This document shows positions 27,363 to 35,327 of a stretch of 64,000 nt of DNA, piece by piece; positions within the stretch are counted from its first letter, which is position 1, and each line of letters begins with the position of its first letter. The stretch comes from Desulfosediminicola flagellatus (GTDB lineage Bacteria > Desulfobacterota > Desulfobulbia > Desulfobulbales > Desulfocapsaceae). The stretch covers positions 2,386,501 through 2,450,500 of the forward strand of contig NZ_CP050698.1 of NCBI RefSeq assembly GCF_005116655.2. The letters are read 5' to 3'. Below the pieces are notes generated by a model that saw only the letters and a program-made list of their open reading frames with translations, searched no databases and was not told where the DNA came from. Made by a program: the position numbers and the translations under genes.

Positions 27363-28631
27363 ATGACTGAGATTAGCCAATTAGAAAACACCATCATGAA
27401 TATGGCAGCTGATGCTAGAAAAGCTGCAACATCACTGATATCCCTTTCAAGCGCTAAAAAGAATATTGTTCTCGAGCGTGTAGCTTCTCTTCTTGACAGC
27501 CAACGAACGATTATTCAGTCTGAGAATGAAAAAGATCTCAAAGCAGGAAAGGAAAAAGGGTTGTCGGCTGCGATGCTTGACAGACTTGAGTTGTCTGACG
27601 CTGTGATCGATTCCATGATTAGTGGACTTAAGGAAGTTTGTGCATTACCTGATCCGGTAGGATCTGTTGATAATCTCACAATCAGGCCAAATGGAATTCA
27701 GGTTGGAAGAATGCGGATTCCACTTGGCGTAATCGCGATGATTTATGAATCACGACCCAATGTGACTATTGATGCTGCAGCACTCTGCTTGAAAACCGGT
27801 AATGCGGTGCTGCTACGTGGTGGTTCAGAAGCGATACACTCTAACCTTGTTCTTGCAAAAGTCCTTCAACAGGCTCTTGAAGAGGAAGGTCTTGCCCGTG
27901 AATCGGTTCAGGTGATACCCGTTACAGATCGAAGTGCAGTCCAGTTTTTGCTCCAACAGGAGGAAACCATTGACCTGGTAATTCCGCGTGGCGGTGAAGG
28001 GTTGATCCGCTATGTAAGTGAAAATTCCAGGATACCTGTCCTGAAGCATTACAAAGGTGTTTGCCACATTTACGTAGACAAGGATGCAGACCTCGAAAAA
28101 TCGACACCGGTTATACTCAACGCAAAAACGCATCGTCCTGGAGTATGTAATGCTCTTGAAGGAGTGCTCGTACATCAAACTTTAGCTGCTGATTATATCC
28201 CGGTAATAGTAAAAGAATTGACAGATGCGGGTGTCGAGGTGAGGGGTTGTGCCAAGACCGTGAATTTGAGTCCTCTTGCAGTCCCTGCTCAGGAAAGTGA
28301 CTGGGGGACCGAGTTTCTTGACCTAAAGATAGTAATGAAAGTTGTTAGTGATGTAGAGGCTGCCAAAGAGTATATTTTTGAGCACGGTTCAAAACATACC
28401 GAGGTTATTCTCACAGAAAACTACACTACTGCCCAGCAGTTTGTTGCTCAGGTTGATGCTTCTGCAGTTATGGTCAATGCATCAACCCGTTTTAATGATG
28501 GTGGGCAATTAGGACTAGGCACCGAAATTGGTATAAGCACTACAAAACTTCACGCTTATGGACCTATGGGCCTTGAAGAACTGACAACACGAAAATTTGT
28601 AGTGTACGGCCAGGGACAAATTAGAAATTGA
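27363..28631 (+). CDS. proA: gamma-glutamyl phosphate reductase
   Basis: ProA reduces gamma-glutamyl phosphate with NADPH to glutamate semialdehyde, which cyclises on the way to proline. The 422-residue aldehyde-dehydrogenase-fold enzyme has IPLGVIAMIYESRPNVT (119-135), LRGGSEA (151-157) and the catalytic Cys262 in KTHRPGVCNALE. It directly follows proB, as expected. Its last codons overlap the nadD start by four bases, indicating coupled translation. Confidence 0.98.
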   Translation: MTEISQLENTIMNMAADARKAATSLISLSSAKKNIVLERVASLLDSQRTIIQSENEKDLKAGKEKGLSAAMLDRLELSDAVIDSMISGLKEVCALPDPVGSVDNLTIRPNGIQVGRMRIPLGVIAMIYESRPNVTIDAAALCLKTGNAVLLRGGSEAIHSNLVLAKVLQQALEEEGLARESVQVIPVTDRSAVQFLLQQEETIDLVIPRGGEGLIRYVSENSRIPVLKHYKGVCHIYVDKDADLEKSTPVILNAKTHRPGVCNALEGVLVHQTLAADYIPVIVKELTDAGVEVRGCAKTVNLSPLAVPAQESDWGTEFLDLKIVMKVVSDVEAAKEYIFEHGSKHTEVILTENYTTAQQFVAQVDASAVMVNASTRFNDGGQLGLGTEIGISTTKLHAYGPMGLEELTTRKFVVYGQGQIRN

Positions 28632-29296
28632 TACAGAAGATCGGCATTCTTGGAGGAACATTTGATCCTGTTCATAAAGGACATCTCCAGCTTGCTCTAG
28701 CCGCCCTGAACGAATGTTCTCTATCTAAAGTGCTGCTGATTCCAGCAGCAGGCCCTCCCCATAAACATAGCAAGTCCGTGACACCATATAATCACAGGCT
28801 TGCTATGTTGAAATGTGCAACGTCTTCATTCAAAAAACTGGAAGTAAGTACAATCGAAGGAAATCTGCCAGTTCCATCATATACAATTGACACTATACGC
28901 TTTTTGGAAGCTCAGAATACGCAAAATGTGAGCTATTATTTTATTATAGGAATTGATGCTTTTGCAGATATTCTAAGCTGGAAATCGTATAATCAACTTC
29001 TGGGGAAGGTAACATTACTTGTGGCAAATAGGCGGGGTTTCAAAAAGCACGAAATGATCAGGAATGTCGCAATGAATCTTGGATACGTGGTTGATGGGGC
29101 GAAGTGGAAAGCGTCTAATGCCCATCTTAAGGATATCTATTTTCTACAATCGCCACTGCTTGAAGTTTCCTCAACATCGATCAGGCAGTCAATTGCGTCC
29201 GGCTGTTGTGAAAACATAGCAGGGCTTGACCAGGCTGTTTTTCAATATATCAAAAAACATGATTTATATGCTATAAAGCATAATAGTATTAGGTGA
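28628..29296 (+). CDS. nadD: nicotinate-nucleotide adenylyltransferase
   Basis: NadD makes deamido-NAD from nicotinate mononucleotide and ATP. The 222-residue protein has the nucleotidyltransferase signature GGTFDPVHKGH at 9-19 and the C-terminal ISSTxIR-type motif (VSSTSIRQ). The start must be the TTG at 28628, since the catalytic motif begins nine residues in. That TTG overlaps the proA stop (TTGA). The order obg-proB-proA-nadD is a widely conserved cluster; rsfS, which often follows nadD, is absent here. Confidence 0.95.
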   Translation: MIQKIGILGGTFDPVHKGHLQLALAALNECSLSKVLLIPAAGPPHKHSKSVTPYNHRLAMLKCATSSFKKLEVSTIEGNLPVPSYTIDTIRFLEAQNTQNVSYYFIIGIDAFADILSWKSYNQLLGKVTLLVANRRGFKKHEMIRNVAMNLGYVVDGAKWKASNAHLKDIYFLQSPLLEVSSTSIRQSIASGCCENIAGLDQAVFQYIKKHDLYAIKHNSIR

Positions 29297-29425
29297 GTAT
29301 ATTAATTGTAAGGGATTAGTAGTAAAAGATGTATAACTATCATATGGATTGAATAGTTAGTGTACAATTTAATCCAGTTAGTCGATCTGATAACCTATTA
29401 ATTTATTCTAAAGGCATTAGCAACT

Positions 29426-30637
29426 ATGGTTGCCACTTTGCTCAATAAGAAAGAGAAACCTATTAATGTACTCATTGCTGATGATTCCATTGTTTTTCGT
29501 CGCCTGATACGGGATATCTTTTCTGATTCCCCAAAAATACGCATTTCCGGGGAGGCTAAAACAGGCATTGAGGCACTTGATATGGTGTTGAAGCTTAAGC
29601 CTGATGTTATCCTGATGGATATGGAAATGCCGTTGATGGATGGGATGACAGCACTTCAGCACCTGATGATTCATTGCCCCACTCCTACTATCATGCTGTC
29701 CAGTTTGACCCCAGAAGGTACCACACGTTCGTTTGACGCCTTGAAAAATGGAGCAGTCGATTTTATTGCCAAGGTGTACCTGTTTGAAAAAGCTGAACTA
29801 CATATTTTTAAAAAAATCCTGCATAGAAAAGTATTGAATGCTTCATGCATGACCGTTCGTTCCATAGAGCCGGATTTTTTAAATAATAATGAACGTAACG
29901 TCAGCGCAAATAGTAACAGAATTGTTTTTTGTGAAGATTGCGGGGGCAGAAATATTGTTGAAAATGATGCACATACGTCAGTAATAGAGTGCACGTTTTG
30001 CGGGGATATAATTGAGCTTGTCACTGTAGAGCGGTATCGTCGAAACAGTTTTATGACTGTTTTCGGAGGCGGCAAAGATTCATTTAGAAACCTCCTTAAT
30101 ATAATCCCCAAATTTGATCAGGACCTGGCTGGTTCAATAATGGTTGTTGTGGATTCAGAAGAAAAGCAACTTACAGCTTTTTGTGAATATCTTGCAGCTA
30201 TTAGCCGTTTGAAAGTGTTAAGGGCACGGCCAGGGATGAATGCTGAAGCTGGTCATTGCTATATTGCATCAACGTATGACAACTTATGCTTAAAACCTTT
30301 TAGTACAAAATTGACGTTTAACACAGTAAAGCAGCTTGATAAGGGTATTGGTGCTATCGATCTGGCAATGGCATCAGTTTCCATGATTTTTAAAAATAAA
30401 TCAGCTGGTGTATTGCTTGCCTCAAATGAGAATGATGGCTTGCAGGGGTTGGCGTCAATTATTAAAAATTCGGGAAAACCACTCTTAATTGATCCCACTA
30501 ATTGCCTGGCACCAAATCTGGTAGAAAATGCGATGAAGACATTTAGCAAGGCGCATGTGGTTGACAGTGCAGCAGAATTGGTTGACTATATTCAATTACT
30601 GTATAAAAATGCACAGCAGGGGAGTGCTTCTTTTTAG
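29426..30637 (+). CDS. CheB-like response regulator with zinc ribbon and degenerate methylesterase domain
   Basis: Residues 13-130 are a receiver domain with acidic pocket Asp19/Asp20, phospho-acceptor Asp65 (LMDMEMP), Ser92 and Lys116. Residues 166-195 hold two Cys-x2-Cys pairs (Cys169/172 and Cys189/192), a zinc ribbon absent from ordinary CheB. Residues about 211-395 align with the CheB methylesterase fold (GHCYIA, GVLLASNENDGLQG). However, the catalytic-serine loop GASTGG reads GGGKDS at 214-219, the His position is lost (MVVVDSEE), and only the NDG aspartate remains. It is therefore probably not an esterase. No chemotaxis genes adjoin it; it is monocistronic between nadD and ung. It may signal through protein or nucleic-acid binding. 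Confidence 0.75.
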   Translation: MVATLLNKKEKPINVLIADDSIVFRRLIRDIFSDSPKIRISGEAKTGIEALDMVLKLKPDVILMDMEMPLMDGMTALQHLMIHCPTPTIMLSSLTPEGTTRSFDALKNGAVDFIAKVYLFEKAELHIFKKILHRKVLNASCMTVRSIEPDFLNNNERNVSANSNRIVFCEDCGGRNIVENDAHTSVIECTFCGDIIELVTVERYRRNSFMTVFGGGKDSFRNLLNIIPKFDQDLAGSIMVVVDSEEKQLTAFCEYLAAISRLKVLRARPGMNAEAGHCYIASTYDNLCLKPFSTKLTFNTVKQLDKGIGAIDLAMASVSMIFKNKSAGVLLASNENDGLQGLASIIKNSGKPLLIDPTNCLAPNLVENAMKTFSKAHVVDSAAELVDYIQLLYKNAQQGSASF

Positions 30638-30756
30638 GAGTATGTATTTCTGAAGACACTGTTTTGATTGTCAATCTACCCGCTCACTATTTCGATAAAT
30701 GATAACAATGCCTATAAAGGTAAATCGTGAATTCCGGTTTTAAAAATTAGAAAGAT

Positions 30757-31422
30757 ATGCTTTGGGAAGAAGAAGTACCACTACTGCGTCAGGGATATCA
30801 TAAAGAGTTGCTTATAAAGGCTTTTGAAAATGAATCTCATGGAAAGAAAGTCTTTCCACCCCGGGATTGTGTTTTTCAGGCGATGCGGCTAACACCTTTT
30901 GAGGAAGTTAAAGTCGTTATTATCGGTCAGGATCCATATTTCAATGAACATAAAAAACTAGGTCCAGAAGCTCATGGTCTCTGTTTTTCTGTCATGGATG
31001 GTATCCCGATGCCACCGTCTCTTCGTAACATATTTAAAGAGATAAACGGTTCAGTTAACAAGGGGCGGGAACCGAGGGTAAATACGAATTTAACAGATTG
31101 GGCAGAACAGGGCGTATTGCTGCTCAATGCAAGTCTTACTGTTATTGAAAAGCAACCAAACTCTCATGCCAACTTAGGCTGGCATGAGTTGACAGATAAC
31201 ATAATTGAGACAATATCTTTAAAAAGAGAAAAGGTAGTCTTTATGTTATGGGGGGCATTCGCTCAAAAGAAAGAGCGATTGATTGATCGTAGCAAGCATC
31301 TCATCTTAAAAACAAGCCACCCCTCACCGCTTTCAGCTCATCGGGGTTTTCTGGGCTCTGGCGTATTTACACAATGTAATGAGTTTCTCAAGCGTAATCA
31401 GATAGACCCTATACGCTGGTGA
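30757..31422 (+). CDS. ung: uracil-DNA glycosylase (family 1)
   Basis: Ung excises uracil from DNA. The 221-residue enzyme has the water-activating loop GQDPY (57-61, catalytic Asp59), AHGLCFSV, PPSLRNIFKEI, the GVLLLNASLTV strand and the DNA-intercalating HPSPLSAHRGF. The usual GQDPYHGPGQAHG segment instead reads GQDPYFNEHKKLGPEAHG. His is replaced by Phe62 and about five residues are inserted before AHG. Everything else is canonical, so activity is likely. Its last codons form one arm of a terminator shared with the facing CBS gene. Confidence 0.95.
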   Translation: MLWEEEVPLLRQGYHKELLIKAFENESHGKKVFPPRDCVFQAMRLTPFEEVKVVIIGQDPYFNEHKKLGPEAHGLCFSVMDGIPMPPSLRNIFKEINGSVNKGREPRVNTNLTDWAEQGVLLLNASLTVIEKQPNSHANLGWHELTDNIIETISLKREKVVFMLWGAFAQKKERLIDRSKHLILKTSHPSPLSAHRGFLGSGVFTQCNEFLKRNQIDPIRW

Positions 31423-31441
31423 TCAGATTACCAGCGTTTTT
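31414..31441 (+). terminator. terminator built from the ends of two convergent genes
   Basis: CGCTGGT (31414-31420) pairs with ACCAGCG (31430-31436), followed by TTTTTA. The loop holds TGATCA, which is the ung stop codon immediately followed by the complement of the CBS gene's stop. The T-run suits ung, and its stem overlaps the last CBS codons. Confidence 0.7.
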
Positions 31442-31872
31442 ATTATATCCTTTTTTCCAATTATTCCACGTATCTCACCATCCTGTACGACTGGCAAGGT
31501 GTGAATATTCTGTTCAGACATTATCGTTGCCAATTCATCAATTGGTGTTGTTTCCGTGACAGTTGTCACATTTTCAGTGAAAATGTCAGCTACCGTTGAG
31601 CCTGCAATTTTTCGCATTTCCGCTTCAAGTTTATCCGGGCTTTCAAGATAAATGAATGAATCAAGAATTGACACAACAGTAGGAATATGAATTTTTTTGT
31701 TCTGATCGATCAGGTCACTTTCTGTAACAACGCCTAGTAGATTCCCTTCGTTGTCAACAACAGGTGCCCCGCTGATGCTGTTTGTGGTTAATATTTTGGC
31801 CAGCTCTTTCACTGTAGTTTCTATAGTGACGGAGATTACTTTGCGGGTCATTATGTCTGCAGCTGTTTGCAT
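31423..31872 (-). CDS. CBS-domain-pair protein
   Basis: The 149-residue protein consists only of two CBS motifs (about 1-60 and 90-149), with MTRKVISVTIETTVKELAKIL opening the first and TTVTETTPIDELATIM opening the second. GAPVVDNEGNLLGVVTESDL and LPVVQDGEIRGIIGKKDI are the typical nucleotide-binding loops. Stand-alone CBS pairs sense adenine nucleotides or NAD(H) and regulate partner enzymes; the partner is unknown. It begins ten bases after the NnrDE stop and is clearly in its operon, so a link to nicotinamide-nucleotide state is plausible. Confidence 0.9.
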   Translation of the reverse strand: MQTAADIMTRKVISVTIETTVKELAKILTTNSISGAPVVDNEGNLLGVVTESDLIDQNKKIHIPTVVSILDSFIYLESPDKLEAEMRKIAGSTVADIFTENVTTVTETTPIDELATIMSEQNIHTLPVVQDGEIRGIIGKKDIIKTLVI

Positions 31873-31882
31873 GGTGTCCCCA

Positions 31883-33481
31883 TTATGGTAGTAAAGATTT
31901 CAAGGTAACGGGAATAACTTCGGAGACCTCACTTGCAGTATATCCTGCACCATATTTTTCGTAAAGGGAATCAGCAGCTGCTCCATGCAGGTAAGCAGCA
32001 GCGGATGTTGCATCGAAGGCATTCATCCCCTGACATATCAATGCGCCAATCATTCCGGCAAGTACGTCTCCCATTCCGCCCGTAGCCATGCCAGGATTAC
32101 CTGAAGTGTTGATTCTTATAAGATATCCGGGTGCTGATATTATAGTACCGGCACCTTTAACAACGACGATATTATCAGAATGGCCATTATTCAGAGTTTT
32201 GCATGCCTGACGAGCAGCTTCGAGTCTATTGTCCTGAATCTGTTGTATTGGCCAGCCGAGAATGCGGCTTAGTTCCCCTGGGTGAGGCGTGAAAATACGT
32301 TGCCCTCCTGATTGCTCAATCTTTTCGGGGTTGGCGGCGAGGATATTCAAGGCATCGGCGTCAAGAACCATAGGAATTCGAACTTCTTGATATAATTCCA
32401 AGAGTAATTTAGAAGTCTCATACGATGTTCCTATGCCTGGACCGATGACCACAGCCCGTTTTCCTTCGAGACTTTGGAGAATTGTATCACAATCCCTATA
32501 GCTGAAAGTAGTGTCCGAATGAGGTAATGAGATGGTCATTGCTTCAATAAGATTATTCTCGATGACGTTGTTCAGCTTATTGGGCACGGCCAGCGAAACC
32601 AGGCCACATCCTGATCTGAGAGCACCTTTGGCACTGAGTATGGCTGCACCGGTTTTACCAGTAGAACCACCTAAAATGAGCAGATGACCATGATCCCCTT
32701 TGTGGGAAGAGTTTTTACGTACAAGGCCAGAGCTTATATTGCTGAACATTGAATTGTCGAGAAGTTCATTTGAAATGGGCACAGAGTCCAAAGTTTCAAT
32801 TGGTATACCAATATCGATTACTTCGAGTTTGCCGGTGAGTTCACGACTGTCATGTATATAATGCCCAGGTTTAGCAAAGCCATAGGTCGCTGTTTGATCT
32901 GATCTAATGCATGTGCCGAGTACTTTGCCGCTATCCGCATCCATGCCTGAGGGGCAATCCACTGAAACCACTGGTACATCATGAGCAAAATCTCGCTCAT
33001 TTATAAGGTTTATAACAGAGGCAAAGTGATCTTCTACAGGTCGTGTAAGCCCGGTCCCAAAAACGGCATCAACGATACTGTAGCAGGGTAGTCCGCGCGA
33101 TTCGATCTGTTTGTAGAGAACAGGTATGGTATGAACCCTGGACGTGGTGTCAATTACATGAAATGGCAATTTCAGGTTTTTGACTATGGCCATATTCAGG
33201 GCAGCGTCACCTTGCAACTTATCAGGATTGACCAACAGGAAGAAAAAAGGTTTACACCCCCGTTGGTGGAGGTGTCTGCCTATGACAAGACCGTCACCAC
33301 CGTTGTTGCCGGGACCGACAATAATGCATGCAAAGGTATTTTGGCACGTTCCTAAAGTCCGCTCCATCATTCTCACAGTACCTAGACCTGCATTCTCCAT
33401 CAAAACGATGCCTGGAATGCCAAAATTTTCTATGGCACACTTATCAAGGGCCTGCATTTCCTGGGCTGTGGGCAGTTTCAT
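31883..33481 (-). CDS. nnrDE: bifunctional NAD(P)HX epimerase / ADP-dependent dehydratase
   Basis: This enzyme repairs hydrated NADH and NADPH. The N-terminal NnrE (YjeF) epimerase domain (about 1-215) contains MENAGLGTV, GPGNNGGDGLVIGRHL and DCPSGMDADSG. The C-terminal NnrD ribokinase-like dehydratase (about 235-530) contains the HKGDHGHLLILGGS start, GPGIG, DADALN, FTPHPGELSRIL and the ATGGMGDVLAG catalytic region. At 532 residues it matches the E. coli YjeF fusion. AAGGAG precedes the ATG. The CBS protein follows it. TsaE, often adjacent in other genomes, lies 15 kb away. Confidence 0.95.
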   Translation of the reverse strand: MKLPTAQEMQALDKCAIENFGIPGIVLMENAGLGTVRMMERTLGTCQNTFACIIVGPGNNGGDGLVIGRHLHQRGCKPFFFLLVNPDKLQGDAALNMAIVKNLKLPFHVIDTTSRVHTIPVLYKQIESRGLPCYSIVDAVFGTGLTRPVEDHFASVINLINERDFAHDVPVVSVDCPSGMDADSGKVLGTCIRSDQTATYGFAKPGHYIHDSRELTGKLEVIDIGIPIETLDSVPISNELLDNSMFSNISSGLVRKNSSHKGDHGHLLILGGSTGKTGAAILSAKGALRSGCGLVSLAVPNKLNNVIENNLIEAMTISLPHSDTTFSYRDCDTILQSLEGKRAVVIGPGIGTSYETSKLLLELYQEVRIPMVLDADALNILAANPEKIEQSGGQRIFTPHPGELSRILGWPIQQIQDNRLEAARQACKTLNNGHSDNIVVVKGAGTIISAPGYLIRINTSGNPGMATGGMGDVLAGMIGALICQGMNAFDATSAAAYLHGAAADSLYEKYGAGYTASEVSEVIPVTLKSLLP

Positions 33482-33620
33482 TTTGACTCCTTGAAGAATA
33501 ATTGAAGCAGCATCGAGTTTGGTGCAAAATAGATAATGGCTTAGGTAAACCGTTCTATCTTATCGAATATATGTAACCTGATCAATTTAATAAAGTAAGA
33601 ATTTCAAGCAATACGTAATG

Positions 33621-35081
33621 TTATGGCAAATTATCTTCTTTCTTGTCGGTTTCAGGCGTATTCATAGCTGAGCAGCAAAGTACACAGGGTTTAAATCCAG
33701 ATCTTTTGGCAAACTCAACATCTTTAAACTCTATGGAACAATGAGGACTGGTGTAGTATTTACAGTGAGGAAGGTGAAAGAGTTTGCGTTCAACATCGCC
33801 CTTCAGGCGTTGCTGAGATTCTTCGCTGGAGGTTTTTATAGTCTTTGTCCGAGAATTCCTTGGAAACAAGAGTGTGGTGGCCTTGTAGCCTTTTTTACAA
33901 AGAGTCACGACTGGGCCGAAGCTAAATCTGTATAATGTGCTGAAGAAATTTTGTAATCCTTCGGAGAGAAGAGGCATTTCATTAGTGACTCTATATATAA
34001 AATACAACGCTGCCAGAAAAAATAGTACATCAGCAAACCACATTGCAGGAATGATAGGCAGAGTACCTTCAGAAGCCATCATTTTCCCCATCGTAAAAAG
34101 CACATAATAGATAATAAATACAGCTAATCCCATAGGGATACCGATTGCTTTTTTCCCAGGCCCAGCCTGAAGGCCAAATGGTAAACCTAAAATTGTGAGC
34201 ACAAAGCAGCCGACAGGCAGTGCCAGTCGTTTATGATATTCAACCAGCATGACTCTTCCGCGTTCAGTGTTTCTTCCAAAGGAGTCTGCGGTAGTAAGAA
34301 GTTCTGACATTGTCAGGGTCCTTCTGTGTATCGATTTACCCTGAGCGGGAGGCTGGAGGGGGAGGTTAATTATATACTTTTCAAAATTTACTATTTGAGC
34401 ATCTTTATTATCCGGGCGATGGAGGCTTCCGTTTTCAAGAAGAATTGTGACATTCATATCTTTAAGGTTGCTTACCATTCTCCCCTTGGATGCCATCGTG
34501 ATTGACGGATTTATCTGGCCCCGCATATCAGATACCCATACATCTTTCCATTCACCACTCTCTTTATCAATTTTGCCTACATGAACTACTAGATCTCCAA
34601 GTGCTTCAGTGAATTTGTATTCTTTTATGCCCTTATCAATTTTCTCTTTCAGTAACTGGTAGGTAAGTTGCTTCATAGCAACTTCACTCACCGGTATGAG
34701 CTTGGTTGAAAAATAGCTTGTGGCAAGCGCAATGATTGCGGCTATGAGAAAAATTGGGGGTAGAATTCGATACATGCTGATCCCGCTGGCTTTTAAGGCC
34801 AGAATTTCGGTGTCATTAGATAGGCGTGAAAACCCTATAATGATACCCATCATCGATGCCATTGGGATGGTGTACAAAAGCATGTTAGGCAGCATATACG
34901 AGAACATGCGAATAAAATCGCCGCCACCGATATTTAGCTCTAGAGCAAAATTCAGAAAAGGAATGAGCTTAACAAGAAAGAAGACACCGTTCATAATGAG
35001 AAAACTGGCAAAAAAAGGCGCCAGCATCTCAGTGGAGAGGTAACTGTAGAGTAGGTAGGGTGTACGTGAAATTATTTTCAT
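33621..35081 (-). CDS. lptF: LptF/LptG-family LPS export permease with C-terminal Ada-type zinc domain
   Basis: This is an inner-membrane component of the ABC exporter that pulls lipopolysaccharide from the membrane. Residues about 1-375 of 486 form the YjgP/YjgQ fold: an N-terminal helix group with SRLSNDTEILALKASGIS, a periplasmic jellyroll, then C-terminal helices. After a basic linker, residues about 428-470 carry a second domain with His436, Cys440, Cys466 and Cys469, in the pattern FHxxxC, then GFKPCVLC, as in the Ada metal-binding domain. Such a tail is not part of ordinary LptF. The ATG at 35081 is used; 37 further upstream codons are open but start before any family sequence. No LptG gene is visible here. 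Confidence 0.88.
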   Translation of the reverse strand: MKIISRTPYLLYSYLSTEMLAPFFASFLIMNGVFFLVKLIPFLNFALELNIGGGDFIRMFSYMLPNMLLYTIPMASMMGIIIGFSRLSNDTEILALKASGISMYRILPPIFLIAAIIALATSYFSTKLIPVSEVAMKQLTYQLLKEKIDKGIKEYKFTEALGDLVVHVGKIDKESGEWKDVWVSDMRGQINPSITMASKGRMVSNLKDMNVTILLENGSLHRPDNKDAQIVNFEKYIINLPLQPPAQGKSIHRRTLTMSELLTTADSFGRNTERGRVMLVEYHKRLALPVGCFVLTILGLPFGLQAGPGKKAIGIPMGLAVFIIYYVLFTMGKMMASEGTLPIIPAMWFADVLFFLAALYFIYRVTNEMPLLSEGLQNFFSTLYRFSFGPVVTLCKKGYKATTLLFPRNSRTKTIKTSSEESQQRLKGDVERKLFHLPHCKYYTSPHCSIEFKDVEFAKRSGFKPCVLCCSAMNTPETDKKEDNLP

Positions 35082-35292
35082 AAAAACCGCAACTGAGTTA
35101 TTCAGTATATAAAAAAATTTGAATGTTCGGTTTGTGAATATTAAATAGAGACAATGCTTCAGAAGTATTATGGAAACAGACTGGAAAAACAATCAAAATA
35201 GACTAAAGATTGCCATTTATTTTCAGTGATAGAATTCGGTCACACAAAAGAAGATAGATATCCTGTTCCAGAATGAACATGCAGATAAGAAA

Positions 35293-35323
35293 AAATCCCG
35301 ACTAATTCATTTAGTCGGGATTT
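35293..35323 (-). terminator. rho-independent terminator after the M23 peptidase gene
   Basis: AAATCCCGACTAA (35293-35305) pairs perfectly with TTAGTCGGGATTT (35311-35323). Read on the minus strand it ends in a T-run, five bases past the gene's stop. Confidence 0.9.
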
Positions 35324-35327
35324 AACA

